Source of the DNA: Novosphingobium sp. JCM 18896
GTDB lineage: Bacteria > Pseudomonadota > Alphaproteobacteria > Sphingomonadales > Sphingomonadaceae
Length of the DNA stretch: 64,000 nucleotides
Assembly: GCF_025938095.1 (NCBI RefSeq)
Contig: NZ_JAPCZF010000001.1
Location: 124,001 to 188,000, forward strand
Direction of reading: 5' to 3'
Every line of letters starts with the position of its first letter. Within the stretch, counting starts at the first letter, position 1. The position numbers and the translations under genes were made by a program. Under the pieces are notes generated by a model. That model was not told the DNA's origin. It searched no databases and worked only from the letters and a program-made list of their open reading frames with translations. This document shows, piece after piece, positions 41,937 to 49,768 of this stretch.

Positions 41937-41972
41937 GGCCGCGGCAAGAGGCCCCAGATTGGAGAGCGGGCC

Positions 41973-42791
41973 ATGGAGTTTCGCCCACTGCATCGCGATT
42001 TCGGCGTCGAGGTCCTCGGCTTCGACCTGCAGCACGGCGGCACGCGCGACGAGATCGCCGTCTTGCGAGAGGCCTACGACCGGCATCACCTGTTGCTGTT
42101 CCGCAAGGGTGGGCGCGTCTCGGCAGATCGGCACGTCGAGATCGCCGGCTGGTTCGGCCCGCCCGCGCCGATCGCCAACGATGCCGATGGCAGCCTCGTG
42201 ACCGTGCTGCAGAACGAGGAGGCCGCGGGCCGGCTCGAGCTGCCGTTCCATTCGGACTTGACCTATACCGCGGATCCGATCGACGCGATCTGCCTCCATG
42301 CGATCGCCGTGCCCGAGGGCGGTAGCTCGACGACGTTCGTCAGCAGCGCCGCCGCCTGGGACAAGCTGCCCGCGGCGCTGCAGGCCGAACTGGCCGACAA
42401 GACCCTGCGCCATTTCTACAATTCGCGGCTGATGGTCGCCGACTGGCCGAGCTTCGCCGCCGAGCACCCGGTGCGGCTCGCGCATCCGCGTACCGGTCGG
42501 CCGATCCTGTTCGTCACCGAGAACCACGCCGAGCGCATCCTGGAGATGGACGCGGCGCGCAGCCGGGCGGTGATCGAGGAGCTGTTCGGCGTGCTCTACG
42601 CACCCGAAGCGCGGTATCAGCACTGGTGGGAGCTCGACGACCTGGTGATGTGGGACAATCTCGCGATCCAGCACGCGCGCACCGAGGAAGCGCATCCGCG
42701 CTCGGGCAAGCGCGCGCTGCAGCGCGTGGCGCTGGCCAGGGTGGGATTCCACGAACTGCTCGAACGCGCGCGGGCGGCCGAGGCGGTTTAG
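41973..42791 (+). CDS. TauD/TfdA-family dioxygenase (second)
   Basis: The 272-aa Fe(II)/2-oxoglutarate enzyme has H-x-D in P-F-H-S-D-L-T-Y, the distal His in D-N-L-A-I-Q-H-A-R and Arg in L-Q-R-V-A-L-A-R. Size and layout are those of TauD/TfdA. It differs clearly from the enzyme at 1557-2507. The stop codon overlaps that of the convergent MFS gene by 4 bp. Substrates in the family include sulfonates, aryloxyalkanoates and other carboxylates; the neighbouring transporter may carry it. Confidence 0.9.
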   Translation: MEFRPLHRDFGVEVLGFDLQHGGTRDEIAVLREAYDRHHLLLFRKGGRVSADRHVEIAGWFGPPAPIANDADGSLVTVLQNEEAAGRLELPFHSDLTYTADPIDAICLHAIAVPEGGSSTTFVSSAAAWDKLPAALQAELADKTLRHFYNSRLMVADWPSFAAEHPVRLAHPRTGRPILFVTENHAERILEMDAARSRAVIEELFGVLYAPEARYQHWWELDDLVMWDNLAIQHARTEEAHPRSGKRALQRVALARVGFHELLERARAAEAV

Positions 42792-44041
42792 GCGGTCAGT
42801 GGTTCCGCCTGGCGCCGCCCCGGCAGCATCAGCGCCGCCAGCGCCGCGGCCACGCCGAACAGGCCGGCGATCATGAAGGCCGGGGCGTAGGTGCCCCATT
42901 CCTCGCGGATGATCCCGGCGCCGAGCGCGGCCGTGGCGGCGCCGATCTGGTGGCCGACCATGACCCAGCCGAACACGATCGGCGCGTCGCGCTCGCCGAA
43001 GGTGCGGTTGGTGATCGCGACGGTCGGCGGCACGGTGGCGATCCAGTCGAGCCCGTAGAACACCGCGAAGACCGCGAGGCTGGTTGCGCTGAAATCGATG
43101 AAGGGCAGGGCGACGAGGCTGAGCCCGCGCAGGCCGTAGTAGACGAAAAGCAGCCGGCGCGGATCGTAGCGGTCGGTCAGCCAGCCCGAGGCGGTGGTGC
43201 CGAACAGGTCGAACAGCCCCATCGTCGAGAGCAGGCCCGCGGCGGCGACGGGGGCGATGCCGTGGTCGCCGCAATAGGCGATCAGATGCGTGCCGACGAG
43301 GCCGTTGGTGGTCAGCCCGCAGACGAAGAAGGTGCCGAACAGCAGCCAGAACACCGGGCTGCGCGAGGCCTGGACCAGCACGGTGATCGCCAGCGCCGGA
43401 TTGGCCGCCTGGCGCGGCGCGGGCGGGGCGTCGCCCGGTTCCTCGCCGAAGCGGGCGACGCCGACGTCCTGCGGCCGCTCGGGCACGAGCAGCGCGACCA
43501 GCGGGATCAGCGCGAGGCAGGCGAGGCTGACGACGAGGACCACCGGCTTCCACGCGCCCTCGCGCGTCAGCCAGGCGAGCACGGGCAGGAACACCAGCGC
43601 GCCGGTCGCCGCGCTGGCGCTGAACAGGCCCATGACCAGGCCCTGGCGCGCGGCGAACCAGCGGTTCACCACGGCCGCGCCGAGCACCATGGTGATCGCG
43701 CCGGTGCCCACGCCCGAGAACACGCCCCAGAGCAGCAGGTAGTGCCAGGCCTCGCTCATCCACTGGCTGGCGAAGGTCGATGCCGCCATCAGCGAAAGGC
43801 CCGCGATCATCGTCCGCTTGATGCCGAAGCTCTGCATCAGCGCTGCCGCGAAAGGGCCAACCAGGCCATAGAGGAAGATGCCGAGCGCGGCTGTGGCCGA
43901 GATCGTCGCGCGGTCCCAGCCGAAGTGCACTTCGAGCGGCACCATCAGCACGCTCGGCGCCGAACGCAGCCCGGCGGCGGCCAGCAGCGCAACGAAGGTG
44001 ACGGCGGCGACGATTGCCGGCCAGCGCAGCGCCGGCCTCAT
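42788..44041 (-). CDS. MFS transporter, monocarboxylate-type
   Basis: The 417-aa protein has about twelve hydrophobic segments in two halves, with G-x-x-x-D-R-x-x-x-R type loops (G-W-L-T-D-R-Y-D-P-R-R between helices 8 and 9). The pattern resembles the oxalate/monocarboxylate porter branch used for organic acids. ATG at 44041 overlaps the stop of the MarR gene (ATGA), so regulator and transporter are coupled. It likely moves an organic acid handled by the TauD enzyme or the surrounding pathway; direction is not evident. Confidence 0.88.
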   Translation of the reverse strand: MRPALRWPAIVAAVTFVALLAAAGLRSAPSVLMVPLEVHFGWDRATISATAALGIFLYGLVGPFAAALMQSFGIKRTMIAGLSLMAASTFASQWMSEAWHYLLLWGVFSGVGTGAITMVLGAAVVNRWFAARQGLVMGLFSASAATGALVFLPVLAWLTREGAWKPVVLVVSLACLALIPLVALLVPERPQDVGVARFGEEPGDAPPAPRQAANPALAITVLVQASRSPVFWLLFGTFFVCGLTTNGLVGTHLIAYCGDHGIAPVAAAGLLSTMGLFDLFGTTASGWLTDRYDPRRLLFVYYGLRGLSLVALPFIDFSATSLAVFAVFYGLDWIATVPPTVAITNRTFGERDAPIVFGWVMVGHQIGAATAALGAGIIREEWGTYAPAFMIAGLFGVAAALAALMLPGRRQAEPLTA

Positions 44042-44487
44042 GACGTCATCTCCCCCTGGGCCGCACCGACCAGCCGATCGAGCGTGCCGAGCAGCACCTG
44101 CCATTCGTTCGCCGGGATCTCGCCGAGCAGGTCGTCCTGCGCGGCCTCCCAGTCGCCCTCGGCGCCCTGCATCGCGGCGCGGCCGGCGGGGGTGAGGCGG
44201 GCCAGCTTCGAGCGGCGGGGGCCCGAGGCGAGCGCGATCCAGCCCACGCGCTCGACCGGCGTCAGGGTGCGGTACAGCGAGGTCCGGTCCATCACCAGCT
44301 TCTCGGCGAGTCGGCTCAGTGGCATTTCGCCCTCGGCGCGCGCCAGGTTGCGCAGGATCGAGAACTGCGTCGTCGTCATGCCGTGCGCGGCGAGACGCTC
44401 GTCGTAGAGCCGAGTCACCGCGCGCGAGGCCTTGCGCAGCGCGGTGCAGGCACAGGCGGAAATCTTTTCATGATGCATATGCATCAT
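44038..44487 (-). CDS. MarR-family transcriptional regulator
   Basis: The 149-aa protein has the MarR winged helix (T-T-T-Q-F-S-I-L-R-N-L-A-R...L-S-R-L-A-E-K-L-V-M-D-R-T-S-L-Y-R-T-L) and the wing with S-G-P-R-R-S-K-L-A-R-L-T-P-A-G. The N-terminus M-M-H-M-H-H-E-K and C-x-C (A-C-A-C-T) could bind metal, which is speculation. The start codon lies within an 18-bp perfect palindrome. It is coupled to the MFS gene downstream and divergent from an EmrB-type exporter, a typical setting for a repressor that responds to a toxic or phenolic compound. Confidence 0.9.
   Translation of the reverse strand: MMHMHHEKISACACTALRKASRAVTRLYDERLAAHGMTTTQFSILRNLARAEGEMPLSRLAEKLVMDRTSLYRTLTPVERVGWIALASGPRRSKLARLTPAGRAAMQGAEGDWEAAQDDLLGEIPANEWQVLLGTLDRLVGAAQGEMTS
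44470..44487. promoter_or_regulatory. 18-bp perfect palindrome over the marR start codon
   Basis: ATGATGCATATGCATCAT is self-complementary over 18 bp and includes the first codons of marR. A bound dimer here would block its own translation start region and perhaps the divergent exporter promoter. Some of the symmetry is forced by coding Met-Met-His-Met-His-His, so the site needs testing. Confidence 0.5.
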
Positions 44488-44571
44488 CGTGGTTGCCCGT
44501 GACGGCGATGTCAACCGCTCTCGAAGGTCCATCGCTTGTCGCTGCCCATCGGGCGTGCGAAGTCCTCGGCG

Positions 44572-46116
44572 ATGACCGCCGGCGCCATATCCTATCCCGA
44601 TCCGTTCACGCGTTCGATGCTGACGATCGCCGCGACCACGGCGGTGATGATGGTGACGATCGACGGCACGATCGCGATCATCGCCTTGCCGAGCATCCAG
44701 AGCAATCTCGCCGCCTCGCACGAGCAGATCGCCTGGGTGCTGACCTCCTACCTTATCGCCGCGGCCATCGCGACGCCGCTGTCGGGCTGGCTGGCCGATC
44801 GCTTCGGGCGCAACAAGATCATCGCGCTGTCGGTGGCGAGCTTCACCCTGGCCTCGATCGGCTGCGGCCTCTCGCCGAACCTAGAGACCTTGGTGTTCTT
44901 CCGCTTCCTCCAGGGTGCCACGGGGGCGAGCGTAGTGCCGCTGACCCAGGTGCTGTTGCTCGACATCAACCCACCCGAGCGCCATGGGCCGGCAATCGCG
45001 CTGTTCGGCATGGGATCGCTGTTCGGGCCGATGATCGGGCCGACCTTGGGCGGCTGGCTGACCGAATACGTGTCCTGGCGCTCGATCTTCCTGATCAACG
45101 CGCCGATCGGCCTGCTCAGCCTGGGCATTTTTGTGGTGTTCGGCCGCGAGCGGCTGCGCGAGGGCGTGCGCAAGTTCGACGGCAAGGGCTTCATGATGGT
45201 CGCGGTCGCGTTGACCGCGATGCAGCTGATGATCGACCGCGGTCAGATGCTCGACTGGTTCTCCTCGCCCGAGATCGTGCTCGAAGCGACCGTCGCCGGG
45301 CTCTTCGCCTATGTCGCGGTGGTCCACATGTTTACCTCGCGCGATCCCTTCATCAAGCCGGCGATCTTCCGCGACCGCAACTTCCTGCTCGGCACGGTGA
45401 TGACCGCCTTGCTCGGCGTTCTGCTCAACGGCGTGATCCCGATGGTCACCAACATGATGCAGCAGTTGCTCGGCTATCCGGTGATCCTGACCGGCATCCT
45501 CTCGGCGCCGCGCGCGGTGGGCAACATGCTGACGATCCTGTTCGTCGGGCGCATGGTCTCGAAGGTCGACGGGCGGCTGCTGATCTTCGCCGGCATGCTG
45601 ATGCTGGTCTGGAGCCTGCATATCCTGACCGGGCTGTCGCTCGATGCGAGCCAGGAGGAACTGGCCTTCGTCGGCTTCCTTCAGGGCTGCGGTTCGGGCT
45701 TCCTGTTCCTGCCGCTCAACCTGATCGTGTTCAACACGCTGCCGATCGAACTGCGCAACGAGGGTTCGACGCTCTTTGCGCTGACGCGCAACCTCGGCGG
45801 GGCGGTCGGGATTTCGATGATCCAGGCCGCGACGGTGCGCGACACCAGCATCGCGCAGTCCTATCTGGTCGAGGGCGTGCGGCCTGACAATCCGCTGGTC
45901 GGCTGGTGCTGGCCCGATCTCGACTTCGTCGATCCCGCCGCAATCGGCGGCGTGCTCGGCGAGGTCGTGCGGCAGGCGACGATGGTCGCCTATGTCGATT
46001 CGTTCCGCGTGCTGATGTTCCTGGCGATCGGCGTGGCGCCGCTGTGCCTGATGATGAAGATGGGTCGCGGGCCGGCCCAGGCCGCGGGCACGCCGCCGCC
46101 GATCCACGCCGAATAG
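44572..46116 (+). CDS. DHA2-family (EmrB/QacA-like) MFS drug exporter
   Basis: The protein (514 aa from ATG 44572; an in-frame TTG at 44536 is possible) has about fourteen hydrophobic segments, motif A as G-W-L-A-D-R-F-G-R-N-K, motif C region G-P-M-I-G-P-T-L-G-G-W-L-T and D-G-T-I-A-I-I-A-L-P-S-I-Q in helix 1, all usual for EmrB-like proton-driven exporters. There is no EmrA-type adaptor beside it. It is divergent from marR, so probably MarR-controlled. It may protect against the hydrophobic substrates degraded locally. The gene is followed by palindromic repeat E. Confidence 0.92.
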   Translation: MTAGAISYPDPFTRSMLTIAATTAVMMVTIDGTIAIIALPSIQSNLAASHEQIAWVLTSYLIAAAIATPLSGWLADRFGRNKIIALSVASFTLASIGCGLSPNLETLVFFRFLQGATGASVVPLTQVLLLDINPPERHGPAIALFGMGSLFGPMIGPTLGGWLTEYVSWRSIFLINAPIGLLSLGIFVVFGRERLREGVRKFDGKGFMMVAVALTAMQLMIDRGQMLDWFSSPEIVLEATVAGLFAYVAVVHMFTSRDPFIKPAIFRDRNFLLGTVMTALLGVLLNGVIPMVTNMMQQLLGYPVILTGILSAPRAVGNMLTILFVGRMVSKVDGRLLIFAGMLMLVWSLHILTGLSLDASQEELAFVGFLQGCGSGFLFLPLNLIVFNTLPIELRNEGSTLFALTRNLGGAVGISMIQAATVRDTSIAQSYLVEGVRPDNPLVGWCWPDLDFVDPAAIGGVLGEVVRQATMVAYVDSFRVLMFLAIGVAPLCLMMKMGRGPAQAAGTPPPIHAE

Positions 46117-46140
46117 GATGGATCGCTACTGGTGATCTCG

Positions 46141-46278
46141 CGTCATCCTGACGAAAGTCAGGATCCATTATGCACTCCGTTGTCCGGTCACCCGCGACAC
46201 TCGCGCCATAGTGCCACACGGCCAGCCTTGGCCGGCTCGCGCGGTTCCGAATAGATCCTGACTTTCGTCAGGATGACG
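46141..46278. repeat. Palindromic intergenic repeat, family D-like variant (E)
   Basis: Perfect 25-bp arms at 46141-46165 and 46254-46278 begin CGTCATCCTGACGAAAG, around an 88-bp centre that holds a smaller GGCCAGCC-type palindrome. The arm shares CGTCATCC and the CGAAAG core with the repeat at 36042-36133 but has different, still complementary, stem bases. The 258-bp gap between the exporter and the small gene holds nothing else that I can identify. Confidence 0.88.
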
Positions 46279-46374
46279 GAAGCGCACCGGAGCATTTCCG
46301 CTGTGCCAAACGAATTGGCCCGCCACACCGGAGTGCGACGGGCCAGCTTTCCTCCCCAGGAAAGGCGTGTCGTC

Positions 46375-46536
46375 TTAGCGCCCGCGCGTGGCGGTGCCGA
46401 GACGGTGATAGAGGTTCGAGTACTTCGCGGAATCCGGCGCGTCCTCGTTGGCCTGTAGGTAGAACCGTACGGCCTCTTTCAGCAACTTGAAATCGTCGGT
46501 CGACAGGACGGCACGGGCCAGAGTGGGTTCGCTCAT
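46375..46536 (-). CDS. Small 53-aa protein downstream of isocitrate lyase
   Basis: The frame encodes MSEPTLARAV...TRGR with an AAGGAG site 8 bp before the ATG, giving it the best ribosome site in the area. The sequence is soluble and helical (L-S-T-D-D-F-K-L-L-K-E-A-V-R-F-Y-L-Q-A-N-E-D-A-P) and ends with Y-H-R-L-G-T-A-T-R-G-R. It follows aceA by 91 bp on the same strand, with a hairpin in between. I do not know a function; a modulator of the glyoxylate shunt is only a guess from position. Confidence 0.72.
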   Translation of the reverse strand: MSEPTLARAVLSTDDFKLLKEAVRFYLQANEDAPDSAKYSNLYHRLGTATRGR

Positions 46537-46556
46537 CGTATCGCTCCTTCTTCCTG

Positions 46557-46585
46557 GGCTCGCGGTGATACGAATACCGCGAGCC
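46557..46585 (-). promoter_or_regulatory. Hairpin in the aceA / small gene intergenic region
   Basis: GGCTCGCGGT pairs perfectly with ACCGCGAGCC around a 9-nt loop, ending 20 bp before the small gene's start. No T-tract follows, so it is more likely a processing or mRNA-stabilising structure or a partial attenuator than a full terminator. Confidence 0.5.
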
Positions 46586-46627
46586 TGGTTGCCTGCGGCT
46601 TAGGCCGCCAGTTGGTTCCCCGCGGCC

Positions 46628-48217
46628 TTAGGCCGCGAACTGGTTCATCGTGTTGGCGGCGCCACCGGCCTTCAGCGCCGCTTCGCCCGAGAAGTATTCC
46701 TTGTGGTCGTCGCCGATGTCCGAGCCCGACATGTTCTGGTGCTTCACGCAGGCGATGCCCTGGCGGATCTCCTGGCGCTGGACGCCCTTGACGTAGCCGA
46801 GCATGCCCTGGTCGCCGAAGTATTCCTTGGCGAGGTTGTCGGTGCTCAGCGCGGCCGTGTGATAGGTCGGCAGCGTGATCAGGTGGTGGAAGATGCCGGC
46901 GCGCGCCGCGGCGTCGCGCTGGAAGGTGCGGATGCGCTCGTCGGCTTCGTCGGCCAGCGGCGTGCCGTCGTAGTCGACGCTCATCAGCTTGGCGCGGTCG
47001 TAGGCCGACATGTCCTGGCCTTCCGCCGACCAGCGGTCGAACACCTGCTGACGGAAGTTCAGCGTCCAGTTGAAGCTGGGCGAGTTGTTGTAGACCAGCT
47101 TGGCATTGGGCACGACTTCGCGGATGCGATCGACCATGCCGGCGATCTGCTCGATGTGCGGCTTCTCGGTCTCGATCCACAGCAGGTCGGCGCCGTTCTG
47201 CAGCGAGGTGATGCAGTCGAGGACGCAGCGGTCTTCGCCGGTGCCCGTGCGGAACTGGAACAGGTTCGAAGGCAGGCGCTTGGGGCGCATCAGCTTGCCG
47301 TCGCGGCTGATCAGGACTTCGCCGTGGCCGACCGTGGTGACTTCCTCGCAGTCGAGGAAGGCGTTGTACTGGTCGCCGATGTCGCCGGCTTCCTTGGTGA
47401 AGGCGATCTGCTTGGTCAGGCCGGCGCCGAGCGAGTCGGTGCGGGCGACGATCACGCCGTCATCGACGCCGAGTTCCATGAAGGCGTAACGGACCGCGCG
47501 GATCTTGGCGATGAAGTCCTCGTGCGGGACCGTGACCTTGCCGTCCTGGTGGCCGCACTGCTTCTCGTCCGAGACCTGGTTCTCGATCTGGATGCAGCAG
47601 GCGCCGGCCTCGATGAACTTCTTGGCGAGCAGGTAGGTCGCCTCGGCATTGCCGAAGCCCGCGTCGATGTCGGCGACGATCGGCACGATGTGCGTCTGAT
47701 AGTCGTCGATCTTGTGCAGCAGGCGGTGCGTGGTGACCGCGTCGCCCGCCGCCTTGGCGGCGTCGAGCTCGCGGAACAGCATGCCCAGCTCGCGCGCGTC
47801 GGCCTGGCGCAGGAAGGTGTAGAGCTCTTCGATCAGCGCGGGGACCGAGGTCTTCTCGTGCATCGACTGGTCGGGCAGCGGGCCGAACTCGCTGCGCAGC
47901 GCGGCGACCATCCAGCCCGAGAGGTAGAGGTAGCGGCCCTCGGTCGTGCCGAAGTGCTTCTTGATCGAGATCATCTTCTGCTGACCGATGAAGCCGTGCC
48001 AGCAGCCGAGCGACTGCGTGTAGGCGGCCGGATCGAGGTCATAGGCGGCCATGTCGGCGCGCATGATCTTGGCGGTGTACTTGGCGATGTCGAGGCCCGT
48101 GCGGAAGCGGTTCTGCAGGCGCATGCGCGCGACCGATTCGGCTTCGATGCCGTTCCAGGTCTGCTGGTTGTCGCCGATCGTCTGGCGGGCTTCGGTGATG
48201 GTCTGCGAGTAGGTCAC
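46628..48217 (-). CDS. aceA: Isocitrate lyase, long form
   Basis: The 529-aa enzyme splits isocitrate to glyoxylate and succinate, the first step of the glyoxylate shunt needed for growth on acetate, fatty acids or other acetyl-CoA sources. The active-site loop reads S-D-E-K-Q-C-G-H-Q-D-G-K-V-T-V-P, with the catalytic Cys, as in the long Pseudomonas-type enzymes of about 530 residues. Metal and substrate residues in D-I-D-A-G-F-G-N, I-E-N-Q-V and W-I-E-T-E-K-P are intact. GTG at 48217 follows AGGGA at 8 bp. It is divergent from a ScfR/RamB-type regulator, a known pairing for glyoxylate-shunt control. Malate synthase is not in the window. Confidence 0.96.
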   Translation of the reverse strand: MTYSQTITEARQTIGDNQQTWNGIEAESVARMRLQNRFRTGLDIAKYTAKIMRADMAAYDLDPAAYTQSLGCWHGFIGQQKMISIKKHFGTTEGRYLYLSGWMVAALRSEFGPLPDQSMHEKTSVPALIEELYTFLRQADARELGMLFRELDAAKAAGDAVTTHRLLHKIDDYQTHIVPIVADIDAGFGNAEATYLLAKKFIEAGACCIQIENQVSDEKQCGHQDGKVTVPHEDFIAKIRAVRYAFMELGVDDGVIVARTDSLGAGLTKQIAFTKEAGDIGDQYNAFLDCEEVTTVGHGEVLISRDGKLMRPKRLPSNLFQFRTGTGEDRCVLDCITSLQNGADLLWIETEKPHIEQIAGMVDRIREVVPNAKLVYNNSPSFNWTLNFRQQVFDRWSAEGQDMSAYDRAKLMSVDYDGTPLADEADERIRTFQRDAAARAGIFHHLITLPTYHTAALSTDNLAKEYFGDQGMLGYVKGVQRQEIRQGIACVKHQNMSGSDIGDDHKEYFSGEAALKAGGAANTMNQFAA

Positions 48218-48308
48218 GGTGAAAATCCCTGCAAAAGCGCGTGTTCGATGATTTCGCCTAGGCCAGGGATCTGCGCGGCGGAACGGCTCGCGGAGTGCGG
48301 CTGTCAAG

Positions 48309-48331
48309 CTTTACAGATTATCATTGTAAAG
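48309..48331. promoter_or_regulatory. Likely ScfR/RamB-type operator between aceA and its regulator
   Basis: CTTTACA-N9-TGTAAAG is an inverted repeat with perfect 7-bp arms, and further TTGTA half-sites follow up to the regulator start. The region is A/T-rich. RamB-like regulators bind TTTGC/TTTAC-type repeats near glyoxylate genes, so the assignment is reasonable. Confidence 0.55.
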
Positions 48332-48360
48332 TTGTATAGATATGACAAAGATCGATTGTA

Positions 48361-49755
48361 ATGGTTGACAACCGCTCCCTCTATCTCGGCCCGCGGATCA
48401 AGCGGCTGCGGCGCGAGCTCGGCCTGACCCAGCAGGCCATGGCCGAGGACCTGGCGATCTCGCCCAGCTACGTCGCATTGCTCGAGCGCAACCAGCGGCC
48501 GCTGACCGCACCGCTGCTGCTGCGCCTCGCGCGGACCTACAAGCTTGACATGGAGGACCTCGCGGCCGAGGAGGGCGAGGACTACGCCCGCCGCGTCGCC
48601 GAGGTGCTGCGCGATCCGATCTTCTCCGACATCGACCTGCCGGCGCTCGAAGTGGCCGACCTCGCGACCAACTTTCCCGGGGTCAGCGAGGCGCTGCTGC
48701 GGCTCCACGGCGCCTACCTGCGCGAGCAGCAGGCCCTGGCCGAGCAACGCGTGCCCGGCGCCGAGGAGGGCGCCGATCCCGTGGCAGAGGCGCGCCGCTT
48801 CGTCGCGCGCGAGCGCAATCATTTCCCCGATCTCGACGCGCGCGCCGAGGCGCTGGCGGCCGAGATCGCCGAGGCGGGCGGCGCGCAGGAATTCCTGCGC
48901 AAGCGCGGGCTCAGGGTGCGCTTCCTGCCGCCCGAAGTGCTGGTCGATACGATCCGCCGCTACGACCGCCACAACGAGCAACTGCTGATCGACGAGACGC
49001 TCGATGCCGCGGGGCGCGCCTGGCAGCTCGCGATCCATATCGCCTATACCGTCATGCGCAGCGACATCGCCCGGATCGTCCGCGCCGAGACCTTCGCGAG
49101 CCAGACCGCGGCGACGCTCGTCCGCCGCGCGCTCGCGGGCTATGCCGCGGCGGCGCTGGTCATGCCTTACGACAAGTTCGCGCGCGCGGCCGAGAGCCGG
49201 CGCTACGACATCGAGGCCCTGGCCAGCCTGTTCGGCACGAGCTTCGAGCAGACCGCGCATCGCCTGACCACGCTCGGACGGCCTGGGCGCGAGGGTGTGC
49301 CGTTCTTCTTCATCCGCGTCGACCAGGCTGGCAATGTCTCGAAACGCCTCGACGGCGCGGGTTTCCCTTTCGCCGCGCATGGCGGGTCGTGCCCGCTGTG
49401 GAGCGTCCATTCGGTGTTCGGCCGGCCGGGCGAGGTGGTGACGCAGTGGCTCGAGCTGCCCGACGGCCAGCGCTTCTTCTCGATCGCGCGCCGCGTGACG
49501 AGCGGCGGCGGGCGCTGGGGGCGGTCGCAGGTGCACGGGGCCATCGCGCTGGCCTGCGCCGCCGAGCATGCGCCCAAGCTGGTCTATGCCGAGGGGCACG
49601 ATCCGCGGAGCGTACCGGCAACGCCGATCGGCGTGACCTGCCGCCTGTGCCACCGCGCATCGTGCCCCGCGCGTGCCGCGCCACCGATCGGCCGCGAAAT
49701 CCTGCCCGACGACTATCGCCGCGCCGCCGAACCGTTCACCCTGGGCGAAAGCTGA
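48361..49755 (+). CDS. XRE-family regulator of the ScfR/RamB type (short-chain fatty acyl regulator)
   Basis: The 464-aa protein has an N-terminal XRE helix-turn-helix (residues 10-66, L-T-Q-Q-A-M-A-E-D-L-A-I-S-P-S-Y-V-A-L-L-E-R-N-Q-R-P), a middle IrrE-like segment, and the C-terminal ScfR domain with H-G-G-S-C-P-L-W and a Cys cluster (C-R-L-C-H-R-A-S-C-P-A-R). In actinobacteria and alphaproteobacteria these proteins control glyoxylate and propionyl-CoA metabolism genes. No ribosome site is apparent before the ATG, so the mRNA may be leaderless. An SDR gene follows after 13 bp and may share the transcript. Confidence 0.88.
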   Translation: MVDNRSLYLGPRIKRLRRELGLTQQAMAEDLAISPSYVALLERNQRPLTAPLLLRLARTYKLDMEDLAAEEGEDYARRVAEVLRDPIFSDIDLPALEVADLATNFPGVSEALLRLHGAYLREQQALAEQRVPGAEEGADPVAEARRFVARERNHFPDLDARAEALAAEIAEAGGAQEFLRKRGLRVRFLPPEVLVDTIRRYDRHNEQLLIDETLDAAGRAWQLAIHIAYTVMRSDIARIVRAETFASQTAATLVRRALAGYAAAALVMPYDKFARAAESRRYDIEALASLFGTSFEQTAHRLTTLGRPGREGVPFFFIRVDQAGNVSKRLDGAGFPFAAHGGSCPLWSVHSVFGRPGEVVTQWLELPDGQRFFSIARRVTSGGGRWGRSQVHGAIALACAAEHAPKLVYAEGHDPRSVPATPIGVTCRLCHRASCPARAAPPIGREILPDDYRRAAEPFTLGES

Positions 49756-49768
49756 AGGGAGAAGCGGG

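Noticed and set aside
41232-43763. 843-codon minus-strand open frame as one fusion protein
   Set aside because: Only its last 218 codons are a plausible gene with a signal peptide; the rest shadows the TauD and MFS genes.
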